The notes under the pieces: generated by a model
What the model saw: the letters and a program-made list of their open reading frames with translations, nothing else
Databases searched by the model: none
What the model was told of the DNA's origin: nothing
Source of the DNA: Curtobacterium sp. 9128
GTDB taxonomy: Bacteria; Actinomycetota; Actinomycetes; Actinomycetales; Microbacteriaceae
NCBI RefSeq assembly: GCF_900086645.1
Contig: NZ_LT576451.1
Location: forward strand, 2,108,001 to 2,172,000
Reading direction: 5' to 3'
DNA: 64,000 bases
Shown: piece by piece, positions 47,797 to 56,161 of the stretch
Numbering within the stretch: position 1 is the stretch's first letter
How the letters are laid out: every line of letters begins with the position of its first letter
Program-made: the position numbers and the translations under genes

Positions 47797-47806
47797 GGGC
47801 GCCGCC

Positions 47807-48289
47807 TCAGCGCTGGGGTGCCTCGTCGGTGATGTCCGCGACCGTCGCGCCGTAGGCCGCGATCAGGTCGTCGGCGTCCACGAACGCGCTCGCACCGTGG
47901 CGGCCGGCGCCGAGTGCGACGCGACGGCCGACGATGCGTTCGTCAGCGAAGACCGGCAGGTCGCCCGTCGCGCCGATCGGGGTGATCGTGCCGCGTTCGT
48001 AGCCGGAGGCCTGCAGCGCGGTCGCGGCGTCGGGCATCGACAGCTTGTTCACGCCGACGAGCGCCCGGAGCTTCTTCCACGCGATGCTCCGGCCGCCCGG
48101 GACGAGCGCCAAGACGAAGTCGCCGTCGTGGCGCTTGACGACCAGGGTCTTGACGATGTCGCCCGGGGTGATGCCGAGCAGGTCTGCTGCCTCGGCGAGG
48201 GAGTTCGCGGCCGGGCGTTCGACCACCTCGACCCGGAGTCCGCGGGCTGCGGCGTCGGCGTCGAATCGGGCGATGGCATCGGTCGTCAT
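47807..48289 (-). CDS. YbaK/EbsC-type aminoacyl-tRNA deacylase
   Basis: A 160-residue single-domain editing protein of the YbaK/ProX group, which removes wrongly attached amino acids (for example Cys or Ala from tRNA-Pro). Visible motifs are IVKTLVVKRHDGDFVLALVPG, the lysine-containing WKKLRALVGVNKLSMPD and GYERGTITPIG. TAGCGT on the reverse strand (48297-48302) lies seven bases before the ATG, predicting a leaderless mRNA. Which tRNA it edits is not resolved. Convergent with the 49-codon ORF. Confidence 0.9.
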   Translation of the reverse strand: MTTDAIARFDADAAARGLRVEVVERPAANSLAEAADLLGITPGDIVKTLVVKRHDGDFVLALVPGGRSIAWKKLRALVGVNKLSMPDAATALQASGYERGTITPIGATGDLPVFADERIVGRRVALGAGRHGASAFVDADDLIAAYGATVADITDEAPQR

Positions 48290-48336
48290 GTGGAGAACGC
48301 TACCGGCGCGTGCCGACGTGGGAGAATGGAACCCGT

Positions 48337-49491
48337 ATGACGATCACACAAGCCCCCCGGAAGCCCCTGCGCATCGGCCCGATCGAGGTCGACGTGCCCG
48401 TCGTGCTCGCGCCGATGGCGGGCATCACGAACATGGCGTACCGCCGGCTCTGTCGTGAGTACGGTGCCGGGCTGTACGTCTGCGAGATGATCACCTCCCG
48501 TGCCCTGGTCGAGCGCACGCCGGTGTCGATGCAGCTCATCCAGCACCACGAGTCCGAGACCCCGCGCTCCATCCAGCTGTACGGCGTCGAGCCGAACACC
48601 GTGGCGGAAGCCGCGACGATCCTGGTCGGCGAAGACCGTGCCGACCACATCGACCTGAACTTCGGGTGCCCGGTGCCGAAGGTCACGCGCAAGGGCGGGG
48701 GCGCGGCGTTGCCGTGGAAGACCGAGCTCTTCAAGGAGCTCGTCACGAAGACTGTGCGTGCCGCTGGTGACGTCCCGGTCACCGTGAAGATGCGCAAGGG
48801 CATCGACGCCGACCACCTCACCTACATCGACGCCGCCCGCATCGCGCGCGACGCCGGTGTCGCCGCGGTCTCGCTGCACGCGCGCACCGCGAACGAGCAC
48901 TACTCCGGCGAAGCCGACTGGTCGGCGATCGCGACCCTGAAGGAAGCCGTCACCGACATCCCGGTCCTCGGCAACGGCGACATCTGGTCGGCTGCCGACG
49001 CGCTCCGCATGGTCGACGAGACCGGTTGCGACGGTGTCGTGGTCGGGCGTGGGTGCCTCGGCCGGCCGTGGCTCTTCGGCGACCTCGCGGCGGCGTTCCG
49101 CGGCGAGGGCCTGCGGTACATGCCGTCCCTCGGAGAGGTCGCGGTCGGGTTCCGTCGGCACGCCGAGCTCCTCGTCGAGTTCTTCGGGTCCGAGGAGCAC
49201 GGTTGCCGGGACATCCGGAAGCACGTCGCCTGGTACTTCAAGGGGTACCCGATCGGCGGTGACGTCCGGTCCGGGCTCGCCATGGCGTCCAGCCTGCAGG
49301 AGATCGACGACCTGCTCGCTCAGCTCGACCACGACGCGCCGTACCCGGGTGCCGATGCCGAAGGTCCCCGTGGTCGCGCAGGACACCCCAAGCGCACGGC
49401 ACTGCCCGACCGCTGGCTCGAGAGCCGCGACGTCGAGCCTGCGTTCCGCAAGGTCCTCGCCGCCGCCGAGCTGCACCACAGCGGCGGATGA
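48337..49491 (+). CDS. dusB: tRNA-dihydrouridine synthase
   Basis: FMN enzyme that reduces uridine to dihydrouridine in tRNA D loops. 384 residues with LAPMAGITNMAYRRLC at the start, the catalytic cysteine C111 in LNFGCPVPKVTRKGGGAAL, and VKMRKGID and VVVGRGCLGRPWLF of the TIM barrel. ATG 48337; a -10-like GAGAAT (48322-48327) lies nine bases upstream. It overlaps dgt in ATGA. The DusB assignment over other Dus classes follows the usual actinobacterial dusB-dgt-dnaG order. Confidence 0.94.
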   Translation: MTITQAPRKPLRIGPIEVDVPVVLAPMAGITNMAYRRLCREYGAGLYVCEMITSRALVERTPVSMQLIQHHESETPRSIQLYGVEPNTVAEAATILVGEDRADHIDLNFGCPVPKVTRKGGGAALPWKTELFKELVTKTVRAAGDVPVTVKMRKGIDADHLTYIDAARIARDAGVAAVSLHARTANEHYSGEADWSAIATLKEAVTDIPVLGNGDIWSAADALRMVDETGCDGVVVGRGCLGRPWLFGDLAAAFRGEGLRYMPSLGEVAVGFRRHAELLVEFFGSEEHGCRDIRKHVAWYFKGYPIGGDVRSGLAMASSLQEIDDLLAQLDHDAPYPGADAEGPRGRAGHPKRTALPDRWLESRDVEPAFRKVLAAAELHHSGG

Positions 49492-50768
49492 GCGCCACGA
49501 GCTCGTACGGACCGGCCGACGCGGAACGCTGGCTGCCCGAGGAACACGGCAACCGCCGCAGCGACTTCGCCCGCGACCGCGCCCGGCTGCTGCACTCCAG
49601 TGCGCTCCGCCGTCTCGCCGCCAAGACCCAGGTGCTGAGCCCGACCACCGGTCTCGACTTCGCCCGGAACCGCCTGACGCACTCGCTCGAGGTCGCGCAG
49701 GTCGGGCGGGAACTCGCTGACTCGCTCGGCCTCGACCCCGACGTCGTGGACACCGCCTGCCTGGCGCACGACATCGGCCACCCGCCGTTCGGCCACAACG
49801 GCGAGACCGCGGTGAACGCCTGGGCCGCCGGCATCGGTGGCTTCGAGGGCAACGCGCAGACCCTGCGGCTCCTGACCCGGCTCGAGCCGAAGGTCTACGG
49901 CGACGACGACCGTGCGTACGGCCTGAACCTCACCAGGGCCTCGCTCGACGCCTCGTGCAAGTACCCGTGGCCGGCGTCGCAGGGTGTCGCCGAGTCGTCG
50001 TCCGGACGCACCAAGTTCGGTTTCTACGACGACGACCACGACGCCTTCGAGTGGCTCCGAGCAGGTGCTCCCCGCCGACAGCGCTGCATCGAGGCCCAGG
50101 TGATGGACCTCTCCGACGACATCGCGTACTCCGTGCACGACTTCGAGGACGCCGTCGTCGCCGGGTTCATCGACGTCGCCGCGCTGGGGGACCGCGTCGG
50201 CGAGAACGACATCGTGTCCGCCATGCACGCCTGGGTCGGCGACGACCTCAGCCGCGACGAACTCCTCGAGGCGTTCGACCGGCTGCGATCGCTGCCGCTG
50301 TGGATGACGTCCTACGACGGCTCCCGGCAGGACGCCGCTCGCCTGAAGAACCTGACGTCGCAGCTCATCGGTCGGTTCGCCAGGACGGCGACCACGGCGA
50401 CCCGGCAGGCGTACGCGTCCGGGTCGCTCGTCCGGTTCGCCGCGTCGGTGGTCACCCCGCCGGAGATCATCGGCGAGATCGCGGTGCTCAAGGGGATCGT
50501 CGCAGCGTTCGTGATGACCCACGGCGATCGGCAGCCCGTGTACGAGGACCAGCGCCGGATCCTCACCGAGCTCCTCGACGCGATCGCCGACCGCGGCGTG
50601 TCCGCGCTCGAGCCGGGGTTCGCCGCCGACTGGCGCGCTGCACGTGACGACGCTGCACGGCTGCGCGCGGTCGTCGACCAGGTCGCGAGCCTGACCGACC
50701 AGGGCGCCCTGGCATGGCACCGGCGGCTCGTCGTCGGCGACCGGGAAGCCGTCCACATCCCCGTCTGA
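49488..50768 (+). CDS. dgt: Deoxyguanosinetriphosphate triphosphohydrolase-like protein
   Basis: HD-domain dNTP hydrolase that releases triphosphate from dGTP and related nucleotides, controlling the dNTP pool. 426 residues; the metal pair is H94-D95 in ACLAHDIGHPPFGHNGE, with an earlier histidine in RNRLTHSLEVAQVGR. ATG overlaps the dusB stop. Its last codons and stop are part of a 21-base tandem duplication (50752-50793). dgt-dnaG is a conserved pair. Confidence 0.94.
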   Translation: MSATSSYGPADAERWLPEEHGNRRSDFARDRARLLHSSALRRLAAKTQVLSPTTGLDFARNRLTHSLEVAQVGRELADSLGLDPDVVDTACLAHDIGHPPFGHNGETAVNAWAAGIGGFEGNAQTLRLLTRLEPKVYGDDDRAYGLNLTRASLDASCKYPWPASQGVAESSSGRTKFGFYDDDHDAFEWLRAGAPRRQRCIEAQVMDLSDDIAYSVHDFEDAVVAGFIDVAALGDRVGENDIVSAMHAWVGDDLSRDELLEAFDRLRSLPLWMTSYDGSRQDAARLKNLTSQLIGRFARTATTATRQAYASGSLVRFAASVVTPPEIIGEIAVLKGIVAAFVMTHGDRQPVYEDQRRILTELLDAIADRGVSALEPGFAADWRAARDDAARLRAVVDQVASLTDQGALAWHRRLVVGDREAVHIPV

Positions 50769-50793
50769 GCCCTCCACATCCCCGTCTGAGCCG
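50752..50793 (+). repeat. 21-bp tandem duplication at the dgt stop
   Basis: TCCACATCCCCGTCTGAGCC occurs at 50752-50771 and again at 50773-50792. The first copy contains the dgt stop codon; the second is therefore untranslated. It looks like a recent slippage or unequal-exchange duplication. Confidence 0.9.
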
Positions 50794-50885
50794 TCCGCGC
50801 CGCGGTGCACGGCTCGTGCTCCGCGGCTGTGCACAGCTCGCGCTGAGCGGTCGGCGCGGTCGGTCCGGCGAACTAGGATCGAGGG

Positions 50886-52775
50886 GTGGCTGGACTCATC
50901 GTGCGGAACGACATCGACGAGGTCCGCGCACGCGTGAACATCGCCGACGTCGTCGGTGACTACGTCACGCTCAAGTCCGCCGGAGTCGGGTCGTTGAAGG
51001 GGCTCTGCCCGTTCCACGACGAGCGCTCTCCCTCGTTCCACGTCCGCCCGCAGGTCGGTCGGTACCACTGCTTCGGGTGTGGGGAGGACGGCGACGTCTT
51101 CAGCTTCATCATGAAGCAGGACCACACCACGTTCTCCGAAGCGGTCGAGCGGATGGCGGCCAAGATCGGCTTCACCCTCCACTACGAAGAGGGCGACGGG
51201 CCGCGGACCGACTACAACACGCGCGCACGGTTGATCGCGGCGAACGAAGCAGCGCAGCAGTTCTACGTCGCCCAGCTCACGTCCCCGCAGGCGGATCCAG
51301 CACGGCGGTTCCTGGGGGAGCGCGGCTTCGACCCGTCTGCCGCACAGCACTTCGGCGTCGGGTTCGCGCCGAAGTCCTACGACGCGCTCAAGGACCACCT
51401 CAAGGGCCGCGGCTTCACGATGGAAGAGCTCATCTCCGCCGGGCTCGTCGGTCAGGGGGACCGTTCACCGTACGACCGGTTCCGCGGGCGCCTGATGTGG
51501 CCGATCCGCGACGTCACGGGTGCCACGATCGGGTTCGGCGCCCGTCGGCTCCTCGACGACGACAAGGGCCCGAAGTACCTCAACACCCCCGAGACGCCGA
51601 TCTACCACAAGAGCCAGGTGCTCTACGGGCTCGACCTCGCCCGGCGCGACATCTCGAAACAGAAGCAGGTCGTCATCGTCGAGGGCTACACCGACGTCAT
51701 GGCCTGCCACCTCGCCGGGGTGACGACCGCCGTCGCCACGTGCGGCACCTCGTTCGGCGTCGACCACATCAAGGTCCTGCGCCCGATGCTCGGCGACGTC
51801 AGCGGCGCCGACCCGAACGCCAACGGGGAGGTCGTCTTCACGTTCGACCCGGACGAAGCCGGGCAGCGGGCGGCGTCCCGCGCCTTCGCCGAGGAACAGC
51901 GGTTCGCTGCGCAGACCTACGTCGCGGTGGCACCAGGTGGGCTCGACCCGTGCGACCTCCGACTGGCCAGGGGCGACGACGCGATCCGGCGGCTCGTCAC
52001 GAACAAGCGGCCGATGTTCGAGTTCATGATCCGGCGCACGCTCGACGGGCACGACCTCGAGACGGTGGAGGGGCGGGTCGCTGCGCTCCGTTCCGCGGCA
52101 CCGGTCCTCGCCGGCATCCGGGACCGTTCGTTGACGCAGGGCTACGTCCGCGAGCTCGCCGGGTGGCTCGGGATGGACATGGGCGACGTCCGCCGGGCGG
52201 TCGAGGGTGCTCGTTCCCGCTCGTCGTCCGTGCCCGTCGGCCAGGCCGGGCCCGGTGGACAGATGGTCGCCCCGCTCGACGAACCCGTCGCCGGGATCCG
52301 GTCGCTCCCGAACGACCCGATCACCCGCATGGAGCGCGACGCCGTGATGGCGATGGTGCAGCAGCCGACGTCGGTCGGCGCACCCCTGCTCGGCCTGGCG
52401 GCCGCCGCGACGTTCTCCGCGCCGATGCTCGCCGTCGTCCGTGACGCCGTCGTCGCCAACGTCGACTCGCTCGGACGGTCGGACTGGCTGGACCGCCTGA
52501 CCGCCGACGTGCCCGCCCCGGTCAGGGGACTCGTGTCGGAGCTCGCGCTCGCGCCGATCCCCGCCCGCAACGACGAGGACCTGGCGATCTACTGCCGGGG
52601 GATCGTCGTGGCCCTGGTCGAGCGGGACCTGCTCGCGCGCAAGGCGTCACTGCTCGGGCAGCTCCAGCGCGCCGACCCGAACGAGAACGCCGATCGTCGC
52701 GGCGAGATCCAGCGCCAGCTCGTCGACATCGACGCGCAGCGCATGCGGCTCCGCGCCGACGCTGACCCCGCCTGA
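50886..52775 (+). CDS. dnaG: DNA primase
   Basis: Makes RNA primers for lagging-strand DNA synthesis. 629 residues with an N-terminal CHC2 zinc ribbon (C41, H44, C62, C65), the Toprim catalytic part (VIVEGYTDVMACHLAG, then FTFDPDEAGQRA) and a C-terminal DnaB-binding helical domain after a low-complexity linker near residue 430-460. A -10 box TAGGAT (50874-50879) ends six bases before the GTG, predicting a leaderless transcript. It is the last gene of the dusB-dgt-dnaG set. Confidence 0.97.
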   Translation: MAGLIVRNDIDEVRARVNIADVVGDYVTLKSAGVGSLKGLCPFHDERSPSFHVRPQVGRYHCFGCGEDGDVFSFIMKQDHTTFSEAVERMAAKIGFTLHYEEGDGPRTDYNTRARLIAANEAAQQFYVAQLTSPQADPARRFLGERGFDPSAAQHFGVGFAPKSYDALKDHLKGRGFTMEELISAGLVGQGDRSPYDRFRGRLMWPIRDVTGATIGFGARRLLDDDKGPKYLNTPETPIYHKSQVLYGLDLARRDISKQKQVVIVEGYTDVMACHLAGVTTAVATCGTSFGVDHIKVLRPMLGDVSGADPNANGEVVFTFDPDEAGQRAASRAFAEEQRFAAQTYVAVAPGGLDPCDLRLARGDDAIRRLVTNKRPMFEFMIRRTLDGHDLETVEGRVAALRSAAPVLAGIRDRSLTQGYVRELAGWLGMDMGDVRRAVEGARSRSSSVPVGQAGPGGQMVAPLDEPVAGIRSLPNDPITRMERDAVMAMVQQPTSVGAPLLGLAAAATFSAPMLAVVRDAVVANVDSLGRSDWLDRLTADVPAPVRGLVSELALAPIPARNDEDLAIYCRGIVVALVERDLLARKASLLGQLQRADPNENADRRGEIQRQLVDIDAQRMRLRADADPA

Positions 52776-52810
52776 CCCGCCGTCACGGGCTCCACGCCCT
52801 GCTGCCGTGT

Positions 52811-52890
52811 CCTGTGCCTCGTGCTCCTGGTCCTCGTCGTCCTGTGCCTCGTGCTCCTGGTCCTCGTCGTCCTGTGCCGCGTGCTTCTGG
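52811..52890 (+). repeat. 30-bp tandem repeat, 2.7 copies
   Basis: Two near-perfect 30-base units at 52811-52840 and 52841-52870 and a partial, diverged third to 52890. The units are T/C-rich on this strand (core CTCGTGCTCCTGGTCCTCGT). It starts about 35 bases after dnaG. Confidence 0.85.
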
Positions 52891-52980
52891 TCACACGCCC
52901 GACGAGTGGTCACGACACCCCGCTCATGTTCGCCGACCGGTCTCGATTCGTCGGTCGTGCGCACGTGCAGCGACGATCTG

Positions 52981-53083
52981 TGACCGGTCGGCGAGGTGCG
53001 TGCGGGGTGTCCTGACCGGTCAGCGAGGTGCGTGCGGGTGTCCTGACCGGTCAGCGAGGTGCGTGCGGGTGTCCTGACCGGTC
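52981..53083 (+). repeat. 31-32 bp tandem repeat carrying GACCGGTC palindromes
   Basis: Units begin with TGACCGGTC at 52981, 53013, 53044 and 53075, so spacing is 32, 31 and 31 bases. Two copies carry the full 10-base palindrome TGACCGGTCA. A further GACCGGTC lies at about 52942-52949. The spacing equals three helical turns, which would place all sites on one DNA face. Confidence 0.85.
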
Positions 53084-53193
53084 GTCCCGTTCACGTCACT
53101 CGGCCGCGCACGGTCGTGTTGTGGTGCGCAACTTTCGTGCGCGGCGCGCCGCGTGCGACGGCCGGATGATGCGGCATGCGCAGCACTCCTGCG

Positions 53194-53207
53194 TTACAGC
53201 GGTGTAA
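53194..53207. promoter_or_regulatory. Inverted repeat in the peptide-transporter promoter region
   Basis: TTACA-GCGG-TGTAA, five-base arms and four-base centre, overlapping TGTAAA, a possible -10 box, and 127 bases before the binding-protein ATG. Its place suits an operator. Confidence 0.4.
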
Positions 53208-53333
53208 AAAAAGCGGCCCCGCCGGAAGAAGTTCCATGGCAGGGTGTCTCTCAATGAGTGTCCCGGGCCGGTACACAGCGGTTCCACCACCGGTCCCGGG
53301 GCTCCTGCAACCAACAGCAGAGAGGCATCGGAC

Positions 53334-54968
53334 ATGGCATCCGTGTTCAAGAAGCGCACAGCCACGTGGGGCAAGCGCACGATCGCGCTCGGCGCGGGAG
53401 CAGCAGCGACGGCGCTGGTGCTGACCGGCTGCGCGGGCGGCGGCAGCGGCTCGTCCACCGACCTGAACGGCCTGATCATCGGCACGACCGACTCGATCAC
53501 GTCGCTCGACCCGGCGGGCTCCTACGACAACGGCTCGTTCGCCGTGCAGAACCAGGTGTTCCCGTTCCTGATGAACACCCCGGTCGGCAGCCCGGACGTC
53601 AAGCCGGACATCGCGACCAAGGGCGAGTTCACCGACCCGACGACCTACACGGTCACGCTCAAGAAGGGGCTCGAGTTCGCGAACGGCAACAAGCTCACGT
53701 CGAGCGACGTGAAGTTCTCGTTCAACCGTGAACTGAAGATCAACAACGAGAACGGCCCGCAGTCGCTGCTCGCGAACCTCAAGAGCATCGACACGCCGAA
53801 CGCCACGACCGTGGTGTTCCACCTGGACCACGCCGACCAGACCTGGCCGCAGGTGCTGTCGAGCCCCGCCGGTCCGATCGTCGACGAGGACGTCTTCTCG
53901 GCGGACAAGCTCACCCCCGCCGCGGACATCGTCAAGGGCAAGGCGTTCGCCGGGCAGTACGAGATCACCTCGTACAAGGAGAACCAGCTCATCCAGTACA
54001 AGGCCAACGCCAAGTACGACGGGCTGCTCGGCAAGGCGAAGACGGACGAGGTGACGGCCAACTACTACACGAAGGAGACCGACCTCAAGCTCGCCGTGCA
54101 GAAGGGCGACGTCGACGTGGCGTACCGCTCGCTGACGCCGACCGACATCGCGTCGCTCCGCAAGGACGACAAGCTGACGGTCACCGACGGCCCCGGCGGC
54201 GAGATCCGCTACCTGGTCTTCAACTTCAAGTCGCAGCCCTTCGGGACCGGCCAGTCCGACTCCGACGAGGCGAAGGCCCTCGCCGTGCGGCAGGCCGTGG
54301 CGGACGTCGTCGACCGCGACGCGCTCGCCAAGGAGGTCTACAACAACACGTACACGCCGCTGTACTCGATGGTGCCCGACGGCCTCACCGGTGCCGCGAC
54401 GCCGTTCAAGTCGATGTACGGCGACGGCAACGGCGCGCCGGACGTGGACAAGGCGAAGAAGACCCTCGCCGACGCCGGTGTCGACGGCAAGATCCAGCTC
54501 GACATCCAGTACGCGCCCGACCACTACGGTTCGGCGTCGGACGACGAGTACGCCCTGCTGAAGACGCAGCTCGAGAAGTCGGGCCTGTTCACCGTGAACA
54601 TCCAGTCGACGGTCTACACGACCTACGCCCAGGAGCGCACGAAGGACTCGTACCCGGAGTACCAGCTCGGCTGGTTCCCGGACTTCTCGGACGCCGACAA
54701 CTACCTGTCGCCGTTCTTCACGAAGGACAACTTCGTGCAGAACCACTACGACGACCCGACGATCCAGGACCTCATCGCGAAGGAGCAGGCCGAGTCCGAC
54801 CCGGCCAAGCGCGCTGACCTGATCGAGCAGGCGCAGGAGCGCGAGGCGACGCAGATCTCGACGCTGCCGCTCCTGCAGGGCAAGTCCGTCGCGGTCGCGT
54901 CGAAGGACGTCAAGGGCCTGAAGCTCGACGCGTCGTTCAAGTTCCGCTACGCAACGCTGAGCAAGTAA
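53334..54968 (+). CDS. Peptide/opine-type ABC transporter, substrate-binding lipoprotein (SBP family 5)
   Basis: Solute-binding lipoprotein of a peptide importer, 544 residues. The signal sequence ends LVLTGC with the lipid cysteine C33, followed by a Gly/Ser linker. The body shows SBP_bac_5 features: SITSLDPAGSYDNGSFAV near the start, FTDPTTYTVTLKKGLEFANG, and VRQAVADVVDRDALA. ATG 53334 has an AGAGAGG ribosome site. A hairpin terminator directly follows, so this gene is probably expressed more than the membrane genes after it. Ligand (di- or oligopeptide, or other) is not readable. Confidence 0.93.
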   Translation: MASVFKKRTATWGKRTIALGAGAAATALVLTGCAGGGSGSSTDLNGLIIGTTDSITSLDPAGSYDNGSFAVQNQVFPFLMNTPVGSPDVKPDIATKGEFTDPTTYTVTLKKGLEFANGNKLTSSDVKFSFNRELKINNENGPQSLLANLKSIDTPNATTVVFHLDHADQTWPQVLSSPAGPIVDEDVFSADKLTPAADIVKGKAFAGQYEITSYKENQLIQYKANAKYDGLLGKAKTDEVTANYYTKETDLKLAVQKGDVDVAYRSLTPTDIASLRKDDKLTVTDGPGGEIRYLVFNFKSQPFGTGQSDSDEAKALAVRQAVADVVDRDALAKEVYNNTYTPLYSMVPDGLTGAATPFKSMYGDGNGAPDVDKAKKTLADAGVDGKIQLDIQYAPDHYGSASDDEYALLKTQLEKSGLFTVNIQSTVYTTYAQERTKDSYPEYQLGWFPDFSDADNYLSPFFTKDNFVQNHYDDPTIQDLIAKEQAESDPAKRADLIEQAQEREATQISTLPLLQGKSVAVASKDVKGLKLDASFKFRYATLSK

Positions 54969-54980
54969 GCACCACCCCGG

Positions 54981-55011
54981 AGGGGGCGTTCCGCAGGCCG
55001 GAACGCCCCCT
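54981..55011 (+). terminator. Hairpin between binding protein and permease genes
   Basis: AGGGGGCGTTCCG (54981-54993) pairs perfectly with CGGAACGCCCCCT (54999-55011), loop CAGGC, followed by TCGG. Located 12 bases after the binding-protein stop, it likely acts as a partial terminator or mRNA-stabilising hairpin within the operon. Confidence 0.8.
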
Positions 55012-55064
55012 TCGGACGCGCAGGACCACCGGTCCACACACAGGACCCGAAAGGCACCCACCCA

Positions 55065-56159
55065 GTGACCCTCACGACCCCAGAGGCGATCGACACCGAG
55101 CCCACGAAGCCGGCGGCACAACGCAGTGCCAAGTCCGGCGGTGGCATCGGGCGGTACGTCCTCGTCAGATTCCTCCTGATCTTCCCGACCGTCTTCATCC
55201 TGGTGACGCTCGTGTTCTTCCTGATGCGCATCATCGGGAACCCGATCGTCGCGTCCGTCGGCGGCCGACTGACCCAGGCGCAGCTGCAGGAGCGCCTGCA
55301 CGCCGCCGGGTACGACCGCCCGGTGATCGTCCAGTACCTCGAGTACCTCGGCAACATCGCCCGTGGCGACTTCGGCACGACCGCGACCGACCACCGTCCG
55401 ATCACCGAGATCATCGTCACGTACGGCGGTGCGACCGCGGAACTCGTGTTCTACGCGCTCATCGTCGCGCTCGTCCTCGGCATCCCGCTCGGCATGCTCG
55501 CGGCGTACCTCCGTGACAAGTGGCCGGACGTGCTGCTCCGCGCGCTCGCGATCCTCACCTACGCGACCCCGGTGTTCTTCGGCGGTCTCCTCATGAAGCT
55601 CGTCTTCTCGGTGTGGCTCGGCTGGCTGCCCCTCGGTGACCGAGCGTCGACCCGGGTGGAGCTCGCGCTCGACCAGGTCCCCGGCGCGACCGGCATCTAC
55701 ATCATCGACGCGCTCCGCACCGGCAACGGCCAGATCATCGGTGACGTGCTGCTGCACGCCGTGCTGCCCGCGCTGACGCTCGGCCTCCTCACCGCAGGCA
55801 TCTTCCTGCGCCTGGTGCGCGCGAACATGATCGGCTCGCTCGGCTCCGAGTACGTCGACGCGGCCCGCTCCCGCGGTGTCCGCGAGTCCCGACTCGTCCG
55901 GACGCACGCGTTCCGCCCGGCCCTGGTGCCGATCATCACGGTGATGGGCCTGCAGATCGCGATGCTCCTCGGCGGCTCGGTGCTCACCGAGACGACGTTC
56001 GGCTGGCGCGGCCTCGGCTTCGAGCTCAACCAGTACCTGTCGGCCCGTGACTTCGTCGCGGTCCAGGGCATCGTCGCGATGCTCGCGGTGATCGTCGCGG
56101 TGACGAACTTCATCGTGGACGTCGTCGCGGCCCTGATCGACCCGAGAGTGAGGTTCTGA
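55065..56159 (+). CDS. Peptide ABC transporter, permease (DppB type)
   Basis: First permease of the importer, 364 residues. After a polar N-terminal extension of about 25 residues come the DppB-type first helix (YVLVRFLLIFPTVFILVTLVFF), the loop with LHAAGYDRPVIVQYLEYLGN, and the EAA region EYVDAARSRGVRESRLVRTHAFRPALVPI. GTG start. The C terminus NFIVDVVAALIDPRVRF is characteristic. Next permease begins two bases after the stop. Confidence 0.94.
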   Translation: MTLTTPEAIDTEPTKPAAQRSAKSGGGIGRYVLVRFLLIFPTVFILVTLVFFLMRIIGNPIVASVGGRLTQAQLQERLHAAGYDRPVIVQYLEYLGNIARGDFGTTATDHRPITEIIVTYGGATAELVFYALIVALVLGIPLGMLAAYLRDKWPDVLLRALAILTYATPVFFGGLLMKLVFSVWLGWLPLGDRASTRVELALDQVPGATGIYIIDALRTGNGQIIGDVLLHAVLPALTLGLLTAGIFLRLVRANMIGSLGSEYVDAARSRGVRESRLVRTHAFRPALVPIITVMGLQIAMLLGGSVLTETTFGWRGLGFELNQYLSARDFVAVQGIVAMLAVIVAVTNFIVDVVAALIDPRVRF

Positions 56160-56161
56160 CG

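Larger units (their letters stand above)
52776..53333. other. Gene-free, repeat-rich region before the peptide transporter
   Basis: About 560 bases without a believable gene. It contains a 30-base tandem repeat (52811-52890), a series of GACCGGTC palindromes spaced 31-32 bases (52981-53083), an inverted repeat at 53194-53207 with a run of seven A after it, and the ribosome site AGAGAGG for the next gene. A hydrophobic 64-codon frame across the 30-base repeat is judged an artefact. Confidence 0.7.

Noticed and set aside
52821-53015. Hydrophobic 64-residue ORF in the 30-bp repeat
   Set aside because: The leucine/valine-rich sequence arises from the tandem repeat itself; there is no ribosome site and the second half crosses the other repeat.
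52981-53083. CRISPR array
   Set aside because: The 31-32 base units are directly adjacent with no unique spacers, and no cas genes are present.
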